The notes: generated by a model from the letters alone, not told the origin. A DNA stretch of 64,000 nt from CAWEQW01 sp963811365 (GCA_963811365.1 CAWEQW010000009.1:62001-126000), one strand, 5' to 3'. Shown: positions 49,376 through 58,228, counted from the first letter of the stretch. Made by a program: numbers and translations.

Positions 49376-50139
49376 GCGATCACGACCTCGATGTCGTTGC
49401 GGCGCAGGGCGTTCGCGTCCCGGTCGGAGATGCCGTCGTCGGTGACGAGGACGTCGACGTCCGAGAGGTCGGCGAACCGGACCGTGTTCTCACGGCCGAT
49501 CTTGGTGGAGTCGGCGAGCACGACGACCCGCTCCGCAGCGCCGACCATCGCGCGCTTGGCGGCTGCCTCGCTGTGGTCGGGGGTGCTCAGCCCGTGCCGG
49601 AGGGTCAGTCCGTTGGTGCCGATGAAGGCGACGTCCACCCGCAGCCGCCGGAGCGCCGCGACGGTGTCCTCGCCGACGGCGGCCTGGGTGGTGGCCCGGA
49701 CCCGGCCGGGAAGCAGATGCAGCTCGATGGCGGTCAGGCCGGCCAGCCGAGCGGCCACGGGGACCGCGTTGGTCATCACGGTCAGCGTCACGTCACGCGG
49801 CAGCAGCGTGGCCATCCGTGCGGTGGTGGTGCCGGCGTCGAGGAGCACGCTCCCGCCGGTGGTCGGCAGCTCGGTGAGGGCGGCCTTCGCGATCCGGTCC
49901 TTCTCGTCGGCGCGGGCCCTGTCCCGGTCGACGATCCCCATCTCGAGGACGGTCAGGGACTCGGCCGGCACGGCACCGCCGTGCACCCGGCGGACGATCC
50001 CGGCCCGCTCCAGCACGGAGAGGTCGCGCCGCACCGTCTCGGTCGTGACCGCGTACTCCTGGGCCAGCTCGTTGACGGACAGGCGCCCGCGGCGCATCAC
50101 CAGGTCGGCGATGCTCTGCTGCCGCTCCTCGGCGTACAC
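49372..50139 (-). CDS. fruR: DeoR-family regulator of the fructose operon
   Basis: 255-aa DeoR-type repressor. The helix-turn-helix spans YAEERQQSIADLVMRRGRLSVNELAQEYAVTTETVRRDLSVLERAGIVRRVHGGA; the C-terminal sugar-phosphate sensor has GGSVLLDAGTTT, FIGTNGL and VVLADSTKIGR, as in regulators sensing fructose 1-phosphate or similar. GTG start at 50139 with AAGGGAC upstream. It leads fruK-fruA-ptsH and is divergent from ptsI. A direct repeat GTATCTGTTG at 50192 and 50212 over both promoters is its probable operator. Confidence 0.92.
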   Translation of the reverse strand: MYAEERQQSIADLVMRRGRLSVNELAQEYAVTTETVRRDLSVLERAGIVRRVHGGAVPAESLTVLEMGIVDRDRARADEKDRIAKAALTELPTTGGSVLLDAGTTTARMATLLPRDVTLTVMTNAVPVAARLAGLTAIELHLLPGRVRATTQAAVGEDTVAALRRLRVDVAFIGTNGLTLRHGLSTPDHSEAAAKRAMVGAAERVVVLADSTKIGRENTVRFADLSDVDVLVTDDGISDRDANALRRNDIEVVIA

Positions 50140-50191
50140 CGTGGCGCACCGTCCCTTCCGTGGATGGCCGGCCGAGCCGGCGTTGATCTGT

Positions 50192-50221
50192 GTATCTGTT
50201 GTTTTACGCCCGTATCTGTTG
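50192..50221. promoter_or_regulatory. candidate FruR operator: two direct GTATCTGTTG repeats
   Basis: Identical 10-mers at 50192-50201 and 50212-50221, 20 bp apart (about two helical turns). The second overlaps the -35 region of ptsI and the first half overlaps the -10 region of the fruR promoter, so one protein could control both directions. Confidence 0.6.
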
Positions 50222-50229
50222 ACTGTCAA
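50201..50229 (-). promoter_or_regulatory. fruR-fruK-fruA promoter
   Basis: On the minus strand TTGACA (50229 to 50224), a 17-bp spacer and TAAAAC (50206 to 50201) make a good sigma-70-type promoter, about 65 bp before the fruR start. Confidence 0.6.
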
Positions 50230-50248
50230 GAGGGCGCGGGTCTAAGGT
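50219..50248 (+). promoter_or_regulatory. ptsI: ptsI promoter, probably leaderless
   Basis: TTGACT (50219-50224) and TAAGGT (50243-50248) are 18 bp apart; the -10 ends six bases before the ptsI ATG and there is no Shine-Dalgarno. TTGACTGTCAA at 50219-50229 is a perfect palindrome that supplies the -35 element for both directions. Confidence 0.6.
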
Positions 50249-50254
50249 TCAGAC

Positions 50255-51997
50255 ATGTCAGCCAGCACCTCCTCTCGGGCCTCCCGCCGAACCGGCGCCG
50301 ACCCCTCCGCTCCCGACCAGGCCGGGACCGGACCGCTCCTGCACGGGACCCCCGTGGTGCCCGGCGTCGCCTACGCCCCCGCCGTCGTCGTCTCGGTCGA
50401 CGTCGCGCCCGAGGCGGTGGCGGCGTTCGAGCAGCGCGGCTTCCCGGACCGGGACGCGGCCCTCGCCGCGTACGATGCGGCGGTCTCGGAGGTGGCCGGC
50501 GGTCTCGCCGAGCGGGCTGCGTCGGCGGCCGGAGCGGCGGCCGAGGTGCTCACCGCGACGGCCGGGCTGGCGCGCGACAAGGGGTTGCGCGCAGCGGTGG
50601 CCAAGCGGCTCGACGCCGGCGACCCGCTGCTCACCGCGCTCGGTGCCGCTGTGGAGCAGTTCGCCGGGCTGTTCACCACCATGGGCGGGCTGATGGCCGA
50701 GCGTGTCACTGACCTGAGGGACATCGAGCGTCGGGTGACCGCGCGGCTCGTCGGTGAGCCGGAGCCCGGGGTGCCGGTGCCCGACGAGCCGTCGGTGCTG
50801 CTGGCCCATGACCTCGCCCCGGCGGACACCGCCGGCCTGGACGCCGCGCGAGTCGTCGCGCTGGCGACCGAGAAGGGCGGGCCCACCAGCCACACCGCGA
50901 TCATCGCCCGCCAGCTCGGCATCCCGTGCGTGGTCGGCGTGAGCGGCCTCGCCGCTGTCGAGGCCGGCACCGACGTGCTCGTCGACGGCACCACGGGCGT
51001 GGTCCAGGTCGACCCCGACGCCGCGGACGCCCGGCGGCGGGTCGAGGCGGCCGCGCTCGCGAAGGCCGCGCTCGAGGCCTGGACCGGCCCGGGGCGCACG
51101 GCGGACGGGACCCGGGTGAAGCTGCTCGCCAACGTGGCCGACGGGGCCTCGGCGGGCACGGCGTCGACCGGTCCCGTGGAGGGGGTCGGGCTGTTCCGCA
51201 CCGAGCTGTGCTTCCTGAACCGCAAGGACGAGCCGACCGTCGAGGAGCAGGCGGCGATCTACGGCGAGGTGCTGAGCGCGTTCGGCTCCGACCGCCACGT
51301 CGTGGTCCGCACCCTCGACGCGGGATCCGACAAGCCGATCGCCTTCGCCACGACGGAGGGCGAGGAGAACCCGGCGCTCGGCGTCCGCGGTCTGCGGCTG
51401 TCCTTCGGCAACCCCGGGCTGCTCGAGCGCCAGCTGGAGGGCATCGCCCTCGCCGGCCGCCAGACCGGCACCTCGCCGTGGGTGATGGCGCCCATGGTGG
51501 CCACCGTCGACGAGGCCGCGGAGTTCGCCGAGAAGGTCCGCGCGCTCGGGCTCCGGGCGGGCGTGATGGTCGAGATCCCCAGCGCCGCACTGCTCGCCCA
51601 CAAGATCCTGGAGGTCGTCGACTTCCTGTCGATCGGCACCAACGACCTGACCCAGTACACGATGGCCGCGGACCGGATGGCCAGCGACCTCGCGCACCTG
51701 ACCGACGCCTGGCAGCCCGCTGTCCTCCAGCTCATCGCGATCACCGCGGAGGCAGGCAGGCAGGCCGGCAAGCCGGTCGGGGTCTGCGGTGAGGCCGCCG
51801 CCGATCCGGCGCTGGCCACCGCCCTGGTCGGCATGGGCATCACGTCGCTGTCGATGGCGCTGGCCGCGGTACGCCCGGTCGGTGCCCAGCTCGCGGCGGC
51901 GTCGATGGACGTCTGCGAGCACGCCGCCGAGGCCGCGCTGGCCGCGTCGGACCCGATGGCCGCCCGCGCCGCGGTCCGCGCCGTCCTGCACCCCTGA
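50255..51997 (+). CDS. ptsI: PTS Enzyme I (PEP-protein phosphotransferase)
   Basis: 580-aa general PTS enzyme that takes phosphate from PEP and gives it to HPr. The N-terminal domain carries the phosphohistidine H213 in KGGPTSHTAIIARQLGIP. The C-terminal PEP-binding barrel has GLFRTELCFLNR, GSDKPI, GVMVEIPSAAL and SIGTNDLTQYTMAADR, with the catalytic Cys in VGVCGEAAAD. Divergent from fruR and sharing its operator region, so the whole phosphorelay for fructose appears to be under one local control. Confidence 0.95.
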   Translation: MSASTSSRASRRTGADPSAPDQAGTGPLLHGTPVVPGVAYAPAVVVSVDVAPEAVAAFEQRGFPDRDAALAAYDAAVSEVAGGLAERAASAAGAAAEVLTATAGLARDKGLRAAVAKRLDAGDPLLTALGAAVEQFAGLFTTMGGLMAERVTDLRDIERRVTARLVGEPEPGVPVPDEPSVLLAHDLAPADTAGLDAARVVALATEKGGPTSHTAIIARQLGIPCVVGVSGLAAVEAGTDVLVDGTTGVVQVDPDAADARRRVEAAALAKAALEAWTGPGRTADGTRVKLLANVADGASAGTASTGPVEGVGLFRTELCFLNRKDEPTVEEQAAIYGEVLSAFGSDRHVVVRTLDAGSDKPIAFATTEGEENPALGVRGLRLSFGNPGLLERQLEGIALAGRQTGTSPWVMAPMVATVDEAAEFAEKVRALGLRAGVMVEIPSAALLAHKILEVVDFLSIGTNDLTQYTMAADRMASDLAHLTDAWQPAVLQLIAITAEAGRQAGKPVGVCGEAAADPALATALVGMGITSLSMALAAVRPVGAQLAAASMDVCEHAAEAALAASDPMAARAAVRAVLHP

Positions 51998-52081
51998 CCG
52001 CCGAGCCGCGGGTTGCGCCGGGCCGAGCCGGGGGGCGGCGGCTCTGCGTCTCGGTGATTCGGAGAAACGACCCGCCGCTGA

Positions 52082-52178
52082 TAGCCTGGGGAAGTTGCCG
52101 TCTGACGGCCGCGGATCGAGAGTGCCCGGGTGAACAGGCCCCGGCGCGCCGCGCAACGACACACCGAAGGGAGCTCGC
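52082..52178 (+). promoter_or_regulatory. rpsO promoter and structured leader (candidate S15 autoregulatory site)
   Basis: A -10-like TAGCCT at 52082-52087 would give a leader of about 85 nt before the rpsO GTG. The leader is GC-rich with several short complementary segments. S15 represses its own mRNA through leader structures in several phyla; whether this leader does so is only a suggestion. Confidence 0.3.
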
Positions 52179-52454
52179 GTGGCCACTGGCACCGACGCTG
52201 AGACCAAGAAGAAGATCATCGCCGAGTACGCAACCTCCGAAGGCGACACCGGCTCGCCTGAGGTGCAGGTCGCGCTGCTCAGCCACCGGATCGCCCACCT
52301 CACCGAGCACCTCAAGCTGCACAAGCACGACCACCACAGCCGTCGTGGACTGCTGCTGCTCGTCGGTCAGCGGCGCCGCCTTCTCAACTACATGCAGAAG
52401 GAAGACATCAACCGCTACCGTTCGATCGTGGAGCGGCTCGGCCTCCGCCGATGA
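52179..52454 (+). CDS. rpsO: 30S ribosomal protein S15
   Basis: 91-aa S15, which binds 16S rRNA helices h20-h22 and starts platform assembly. The family signature GDTGSPEVQVALLSHRIAHLTEHLKLHKHDHHSRRGLL and the C-terminal RLLNYMQKEDINRYRSIVERLGLRR are complete, one or two residues longer than usual at the N-terminus. GTG start with GAAGGGAG upstream. Followed by a terminator hairpin and then pnp, the conserved rpsO-pnp order. Confidence 0.96.
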   Translation: MATGTDAETKKKIIAEYATSEGDTGSPEVQVALLSHRIAHLTEHLKLHKHDHHSRRGLLLLVGQRRRLLNYMQKEDINRYRSIVERLGLRR

Positions 52455-52459
52455 CCTCG

Positions 52460-52491
52460 AGGAGCGGCCTCCTGCCCGGGAGGCCGCTCCT
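52460..52491 (+). terminator. hairpin terminator or attenuator after rpsO
   Basis: Perfect 13-bp stem AGGAGCGGCCTCC / GGAGGCCGCTCCT with a 6-nt loop, five bases after the rpsO stop. It may partly separate rpsO from pnp, or be a processing site, as rpsO-pnp mRNAs are often cleaved in this gap. Confidence 0.8.
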
Positions 52492-52737
52492 GCTGTATCA
52501 AGGCCGCCCGAGGGCGGCGCCTCACAACTGAAGACACCTCCATCACCCAGGAGCGACCTCCGCGACCCGGCGTCCGGCCCGGTCCTCGGTAGTGGCCCTC
52601 GGACGGCTCCCCGGAGTCTCGCCGCAGGCCTCGATCGAAGACCGGCCCCGTCAGCGGAACGGCCCGCACGGGTCGGCGTCCGCCGGCACCCAGGGCGCAC
52701 TCGCGTGTCTCGCTCCGCAAGCACGAAAGGGCTCTCC

Positions 52738-54978
52738 GTGAACGACGGACCCATCATCTCGACGGTAGAGACCGTCATCGACAACGGCACGTTCGGCACT
52801 CGCACCGTGAAGTTCGAGACCGGGCTGCTCGCCCGTCAGGCCGCCGGCTCCGTGGCGGCGTACCTCGACGACGAGACCATGCTGCTGTCGGCCACCACGG
52901 CCGGCAAGCACCCCAAGGAGCAGTTCGACTTCTTCCCGCTCACGATCGACGTCGAGGAGCGGATGTACGCCGCGGGCCGGATCCCCGGCTCGTTCTTCCG
53001 TCGCGAGGGCCGGCCCTCCGAGGACGCGATCCTCACCTGCCGGCTCATCGACCGGCCGCTGCGCCCGACCTTCAAGAAGGGGCTGCGCAACGAGGTGCAG
53101 GTCGTCATCACCGTGATGGCGCTCGAGCCGGACACTCCGTACGACGTCCTGGCGATCAACGCCGCGTCGATGTCAACCCAGCTGTCCGGCCTGCCGTTCT
53201 CCGGCCCGGTCGGCGGCGTGCGCGTCGCGCTGATCAACGGCCAGTGGGTCGGCTTCCCGACGCACAGCCAGCTCGAGGACGCGGTCTTCGACATGGTGGT
53301 GGCCGGCCGGGTCACCGACTCCGGCGACGTCGCGATCATGATGGTCGAGGCCGAGTCGACCGAGGCCACCTGGAACCTGGTGCGCTCCGGTGTGCAGGCG
53401 CCGACCGAACAGGTCGTGGCCGGCGGGCTCGACGCGGCCAAGCCGTTCATCAAGCAGCTGTGCGACGCCCAGGCCGAGCTGGCCAAGCAGGCCGCCAAGC
53501 CCGTCGCCGAGTTCCCGGTCTTCCTGGACTACGAGGACGACGCCTACGCAGCCGTCGAGGCGGCCGCCAGGGACGAGCTCGCTGCGGCACTGGCCATCGC
53601 CGGCAAGCTCGAGCGCGAGGGTCGCCTCGACGAGGTCAAGGCCTCGGTCATGGAGAAGGTCGGCCCGGACTTCGAGGGCCGTGAGAAGGAGCTGGGTGCG
53701 GCGTTCCGGTCGCTGACCAAGGCCCTGGTGCGGGAGCGGGTGCTGCGCGACAAGGTGCGCATGGACGGCCGTGGGCTCACCGACATCCGGACCCTGTCCG
53801 CCGAGGTCGGCGTGCTGCCGCGGGTGCACGGCTCGGCGCTGTTCGAGCGCGGCGAGACCCAGATCATGGGCGTCACCACGCTGAACATGCTGACGCTGGA
53901 GCAGAAGCTCGACACCCTCTCGCCGGAGAAGACCCGTCGCTACCTGCACAACTACAACTTCCCGCCGTACTCCACCGGTGAGACCGGCAGGGTCGGCTCG
54001 CCGAAGCGCCGCGAGATCGGTCACGGCGCGCTCGCGGGACGGGCCCTCGTTCCCGTGCTGCCGACGCGCGAGGAGTTCCCGTACGCCATCCGTCAGGTGT
54101 CCGAGGCCCTCGGGTCCAACGGCTCGACCTCGATGGGCTCGGTGTGCGCCTCCACCCTGTCGCTGCTCCAGGCCGGCGTGCCGCTGCGCGCGCCCGTGGC
54201 GGGCATCGCGATGGGCCTGATCTCCGGCGAGGTGGACGGCGAGACGCAGTACGTCGCGCTCACCGACATCCTCGGCGCCGAGGACGCGTTCGGCGACATG
54301 GACTTCAAGGTCGCCGGCACCCGCGAGTTCGTCACCGCCCTCCAGCTCGACACCAAGCTCGACGGCATCCCGGCCGACGTGCTCGCAGGGGCGCTGACCC
54401 AGGCGCGCGACGCCCGCCACGTGATCCTCGACGTGATGGCCGAGGCCATCGACGCCCCCGAGGAGATGTCGCTCAACGCGCCGCGGATCATCACGGTGAC
54501 CGTCCCGGTCGACAAGATCGGCGAGGTGATCGGACCCAAGGGCAAGGTGATCAACCAGATCCAGGACGACACCGGTGCGCAGATCAGCATCGAGGACGAC
54601 GGCACGATCTACATCGGCGCGACCAACGGCGAGTCGGCCGAGGCCGCGCGGACGATCATCAACGGCATCGCGAACCCGACGATGCCCGAGGTCGGCGAGC
54701 GCTACCTCGGCACCGTGGTGAAGACGACGAACTTCGGCGCCTTCGTCTCGCTGCTGCCCGGCAAGGACGGACTGCTGCACATCAGCAAGCTGCGTGGTCT
54801 CGCCGGCGGCAAGCGGGTCGTGGCGGTCGAGGACGTCGTCTCGGTCGGCCAGAAGATCCAGGTCCAGATCGCCGAGATCGACGACCGCGGCAAGCTGTCG
54901 CTGATCCCGGTGGTCGAGGAGGAGAAGGCCGACGCCACCGCCGGTGGCGCGTCCGAGGGCACGGCGGACTCCGAGTAG
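52738..54978 (+). CDS. pnp: polyribonucleotide nucleotidyltransferase (PNPase)
   Basis: 746-aa phosphorolytic 3'-5' exoribonuclease. Two RNase PH-like domains are visible (FFPLTIDVEERMYAAGRIPGSFFRREGRPSE in the first; RVHGSALFERGETQIMGVTTL and YNFPPYSTGETGRVGSPKRREIGHGAL in the second). They are followed by a KH domain (VIGPKGKVINQIQDDTGAQISIEDDGTI) and an S1 domain (YLGTVVKTTNFGAFVSLLPGKDGLLHISKL). GTG start with GAAAGGG seven bases upstream, just before the conserved N-terminus. In actinobacteria PNPase is essential or nearly so and central to RNA turnover. Confidence 0.96.
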   Translation: MNDGPIISTVETVIDNGTFGTRTVKFETGLLARQAAGSVAAYLDDETMLLSATTAGKHPKEQFDFFPLTIDVEERMYAAGRIPGSFFRREGRPSEDAILTCRLIDRPLRPTFKKGLRNEVQVVITVMALEPDTPYDVLAINAASMSTQLSGLPFSGPVGGVRVALINGQWVGFPTHSQLEDAVFDMVVAGRVTDSGDVAIMMVEAESTEATWNLVRSGVQAPTEQVVAGGLDAAKPFIKQLCDAQAELAKQAAKPVAEFPVFLDYEDDAYAAVEAAARDELAAALAIAGKLEREGRLDEVKASVMEKVGPDFEGREKELGAAFRSLTKALVRERVLRDKVRMDGRGLTDIRTLSAEVGVLPRVHGSALFERGETQIMGVTTLNMLTLEQKLDTLSPEKTRRYLHNYNFPPYSTGETGRVGSPKRREIGHGALAGRALVPVLPTREEFPYAIRQVSEALGSNGSTSMGSVCASTLSLLQAGVPLRAPVAGIAMGLISGEVDGETQYVALTDILGAEDAFGDMDFKVAGTREFVTALQLDTKLDGIPADVLAGALTQARDARHVILDVMAEAIDAPEEMSLNAPRIITVTVPVDKIGEVIGPKGKVINQIQDDTGAQISIEDDGTIYIGATNGESAEAARTIINGIANPTMPEVGERYLGTVVKTTNFGAFVSLLPGKDGLLHISKLRGLAGGKRVVAVEDVVSVGQKIQVQIAEIDDRGKLSLIPVVEEEKADATAGGASEGTADSE

Positions 54979-54982
54979 ACCC

Positions 54983-56329
54983 GTGTCCCTCGCACTCCCG
55001 GCTGTGCAGCAGAAGCCCGGGACGACCCGCACGCTCCTCACTGAGGAGGACGGCCGCGGCGGTGTGATCGGCACCGTCCGCCGGACCGTCCTGCCTGGGG
55101 GGCTGCGGGTGGTCACCGAGGCGATGCCCGGCGTCCGCTCGGCCTCCATCGGGGTCTGGGTGGGCGTCGGCTCGCGTGACGAGTCGCCGGGGCTGTCCGG
55201 CGCCTCGCACTTCCTCGAGCACCTGTTGTTCAAGGGCACCTCGACGCGCAGCGCGCTCGAGATCTCGATCGCCCTCGACACCGTGGGCGGCGAGTTCAAC
55301 GCGTTCACCGCCAAGGAGTACACCTGCTTCCACGCGCGGGTCCTCGACGAGGACCTGCCGTTGGCGGTCGACGTGCTCGGCGACATGATCACCTCCTCGA
55401 CCCTCGAGGCCGACGACGTGGAGGCCGAGCGCGAGGTGATCCTCGACGAGATCGCGATGCACGACGACGACCCCGACGACGTCGTGAACAACCTGTTCGC
55501 CACCGCGGCCTACGGCTCGTCACCGTTGGGCCGGCCGATCGCCGGCGTCGAGGGATCGGTGGTGGCGCTGACCCGGGCCCAGATCGCGCGCTACTACCGC
55601 GAGCGCTACCGGCCGGAGAACATGGTCGTCGCGGTTGCCGGCAACGTCGAGCACACCGAGGTCGTCCGGCTGGTCCGCAAGGCGTTCTCGCGTGCGGGCT
55701 TCCTCGCCGACGTCACGGTGCGGCCGATGCCGGTGCGCCGCTCCTCGCGGAGCCGACGGATCACCGCGGGGGAGCACGTCCTCACCCGGCCGTTCGAGCA
55801 GGTCAACCTGATCCTCGGCGTCAACGCGCTGACCCGCACCGACGAGCGGCGCTACGCCCTCGGCGTGCTCAACGCCGCGCTTGGCGGCGGTACGTCGTCC
55901 CGGCTGTTCCAAGAGGTCCGGGAGCGCCGAGGTCTGGCGTACGCCGTCTACTCCTTCGCCGGGCACTACGCCGACGCGGGCTCGTTCTGCGTGGGCGTCG
56001 GCTGCCTGCCCTCGAAGGTCTCAGAGGTGCTCGGCGTGGTCCGCGCCGAGCTGCACAGAGTCGCCGAGCACGGCCTTCAGGTCGAGGAGCTCGAGCGCGG
56101 CAAGGGGCAGCTGCGTGGCGGCCTGGTGCTCAGCCTCGAGGACTCCGCCTCGCGGATGGCGCGGATCGCCAAGGCCGAGCTGCTGTACGACGAGCTGCCC
56201 GGCGTCGACGAGGTGATCCGTCGGATCGGCGACGTCACCCTCGACGACGTGCGGGCCCTGGCCCGGGGCCTGTTCCGGCAGAAGGAGACGCTCGCCGTGG
56301 TGGGCCCCTTCGACCGGCTCCCGACCTGA
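54983..56329 (+). CDS. M16-family zinc peptidase (processing-protease-like)
   Basis: 448-aa member of the pitrilysin family with the inverted zinc motif HFLEH (H76, E79, H80) and the distal Glu in EYTCFHARVLDEDL / EREVILDEIAMHDD. The C-terminal inactive-like half includes RLFQEVRERRGLAYAVYSF, typical of mitochondrial-processing-peptidase-like bacterial proteins. It may degrade small peptides; targets unknown. The GTG lies four bases after the pnp stop, and pnp-M16-dapB is a conserved actinobacterial order. Confidence 0.9.
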   Translation: MSLALPAVQQKPGTTRTLLTEEDGRGGVIGTVRRTVLPGGLRVVTEAMPGVRSASIGVWVGVGSRDESPGLSGASHFLEHLLFKGTSTRSALEISIALDTVGGEFNAFTAKEYTCFHARVLDEDLPLAVDVLGDMITSSTLEADDVEAEREVILDEIAMHDDDPDDVVNNLFATAAYGSSPLGRPIAGVEGSVVALTRAQIARYYRERYRPENMVVAVAGNVEHTEVVRLVRKAFSRAGFLADVTVRPMPVRRSSRSRRITAGEHVLTRPFEQVNLILGVNALTRTDERRYALGVLNAALGGGTSSRLFQEVRERRGLAYAVYSFAGHYADAGSFCVGVGCLPSKVSEVLGVVRAELHRVAEHGLQVEELERGKGQLRGGLVLSLEDSASRMARIAKAELLYDELPGVDEVIRRIGDVTLDDVRALARGLFRQKETLAVVGPFDRLPT

Positions 56330-56334
56330 CCGGG

Positions 56335-56340
56335 TAGGTT
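56335..56340 (+). promoter_or_regulatory. -10 element of a probable leaderless promoter (dapB)
   Basis: TAGGTT ends seven bases before the GTG at 56348, with no Shine-Dalgarno between. Confidence 0.45.
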
Positions 56341-56347
56341 CGCGCAC

Positions 56348-57134
56348 GTGAGCCCTGGTACGACGGACGCGGCAGGAGCCGGCACGGTGTCGAAGGTCGG
56401 GGTACTCGGTGCCCGCGGAAAGGTCGGCTCCGAGGTCTGCCGCGCGGTGGACGCCGCAGACGACCTGACACTGGTCGCCTCGCTCGACGTCGGACGACCC
56501 GCTGGAGCGGCTCGTCGAGCAGGGCGCCGAGGCGGTCGTCGACTTCACTCACCCGGACGCGGTGATGGTCAACCTCGAGTTCTGCGTGGAGCGCGGCATC
56601 CACGCCGTCGTCGGCACCACGGGCTTCGACGACGACCGGCTCACGACGCTGCGCGGCTGGCTGGCCGAACGGCCCGGCGTCGGTGTGCTCGTGGCGCCCA
56701 ACTTCTCGATCGGCGCGATCCTGATGATGCGGTTCGCGGCCGAGGCCGCACCGTTCTACGAGTCGGTCGAGATCGTCGAGATGCATCACCCGGACAAGGC
56801 CGACGCGCCGTCCGGCACGGCTCGTCGTACGGCGTCCCTCGTGGCCGCCGCGCGTCGGAAGGCCGGCTCGCCGCCGATCCCCGACGCGACGACCACCGCG
56901 CTCGAGGGCTCCAGGGGAGCCGACGTCGAGGGCGTCCGGGTGCACGGTCTGCGGGTCCGCGGCCTGGTCGCCCACCAGGAGGTCATCCTCGGGGGACCGG
57001 GCGAGACCCTGACGATCCGCCACGACTCCCTGGACCGGGTCTCGTTCATGCCTGGCGTGCTGCTGGGCCTTCGCCGGGTCGGCGGTGCGCCCGGGCTCAC
57101 CGTGGGTCTCGAGTCCTTCCTCGGTCTGGGCTGA
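56348..57134 (+). pseudogene. dapB: 4-hydroxy-tetrahydrodipicolinate reductase gene with a frame break
   Basis: Enzyme of lysine and diaminopimelate synthesis. The first frame gives the NAD(P) motif KVGVLGARGKVGSEVCRAVDAADDLTLVASLDV. At about 56495-56505 the frame must shift by one base to continue DDPLERLVEQGAEAVVDFTHPDAVMVNLEFCVERGIHAVVGTTGF, then VAPNFSIGAILMMRF, the catalytic HHPDKADAPSGTA and the end at 57134. One extra base or two missing bases would restore a normal gene of about 260 aa. Since dapB is needed for the actinobacterial cell wall, a sequence error is more likely than true loss. Start GTG 56348. Confidence 0.82.
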
Positions 57135-57136
57135 GC

Positions 57137-57571
57137 ATGCGCACCAAGGTCACCGTCGCCGTCCTGGCGGTGGTCCTGCTCTTCTACGCCGTGCTGATCG
57201 GCTGGAAGGGCGTGATGCTGCTCGGCAGCGGCTCGCTCGTCGGGGTGCTCCTCGGCCTGGCGCTGCTGGTGCTGCCGGTGCTGGGCGTGCTGCTCGCGTG
57301 GCGCGAGATCGAGTTCGGCCGCCGCACCTCCAGGCTGGCCGTCGTCCTCGAGGCCGAGGGAGGGCTGCCCGTCGACGACCTGCCCCGGCGCCCGTCCGGC
57401 CGGGTGGACCGGGCAGCCGCCGACGAGTCGTTCGCGATGATGCGCGCGCAGACCGAGGCCGCACCCGAGGACTGGCGCGCCTGGTACCGGCTCGCGCTCG
57501 CCTACGACGCGGCCGGTGACCGCACCCGGGCACGCGCAGCGGCGCGGCACGCGATCACCCTCTTCGGCTGA
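57137..57571 (+). CDS. small membrane protein with a TPR-like tail
   Basis: 144-aa protein with two N-terminal membrane spans (VTVAVLAVVLLFYAVLIG and GVLLGLALLVLPVLGVLLAW). The cytoplasmic tail ends in one TPR-like helix pair (EDWRAWYRLALAYDAAGDRTRARAAARHAITLF). The gene begins two bases after the dapB stop, as in other actinobacteria where an equivalent protein follows dapB. Function not known; the tail suggests protein binding. Confidence 0.75.
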   Translation: MRTKVTVAVLAVVLLFYAVLIGWKGVMLLGSGSLVGVLLGLALLVLPVLGVLLAWREIEFGRRTSRLAVVLEAEGGLPVDDLPRRPSGRVDRAAADESFAMMRAQTEAAPEDWRAWYRLALAYDAAGDRTRARAAARHAITLFG

Positions 57572-57781
57572 GCCGCGAGTTCCACACCGCGGTTCTGCGC
57601 GACTCTGCAGTGCAGGAACCTGAAGCCGAATCGGCTTGGGCGGTCCCTGGCCCCGTGCGACCGTTGAGGCACCCTCCCAGGGTTGGCCGGATCGGGGGAT
57701 CGGCCAGTCGGCCCCGGTGGGTCTGCCGGTTCACCGGTAGTGCCCCACCGGGGTTCGCCCGGTCTGAGGCAGACTCGGCCC

Positions 57782-58228
57782 ATGACCCCCGACGTGCCTG
57801 CCAACTTCGTCATCGTCACTCTCGGTGTCTCCGACCTCGCCCGCTCCGCCCGGTTCTACCGGGACCTCGGCTGGGAGCAGCACGGCGGGCTCGAGCAGGG
57901 CATCGTGTGGTTCCGCACCTCCGGCTCCTGGCTGGGCCTCTACGGCTACGACGCACTGGCTCGGGACGCCGCGCTCGACGCGGTCCCGCTCGAGGAGCTG
58001 GCGGGCTACCGAGGTGCGACGTACGCCGTGAACCTCTCGTCGGAGACCGCCGTGGACCTCGCCTTCGTGCGCGCCCGCGAGGCGGGCGCGACGCTGGTGA
58101 AGCCGGCGACCCGCGCGGCGTGGGGCGGCTACTCAGGCTACGTCGCCGACCCCGACGGCCATCTGTGGGAGCTCTGCTACAACCCGGGCTTCCCGCTGGA
58201 CGCTCAGGGTCGGATCGAGATCCCCTGA
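57782..58228 (+). CDS. VOC-superfamily (glyoxalase-like) protein
   Basis: 148-aa vicinal-oxygen-chelate protein made of two beta-alpha-beta-beta-beta units: FVIVTLGVSDLARSARFYRDLGWE at the start and YSGYVADPDGHLWELCYNPGF at the end, where the PDGHLWE Glu is a usual metal ligand. The first metal position is less clear. It may act as a glyoxalase, dioxygenase or resistance-type binding protein; the substrate is not indicated. The ATG at 57782 has CAGACT six bases upstream, again suggesting a leaderless mRNA. Confidence 0.8.
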   Translation: MTPDVPANFVIVTLGVSDLARSARFYRDLGWEQHGGLEQGIVWFRTSGSWLGLYGYDALARDAALDAVPLEELAGYRGATYAVNLSSETAVDLAFVRAREAGATLVKPATRAAWGGYSGYVADPDGHLWELCYNPGFPLDAQGRIEIP

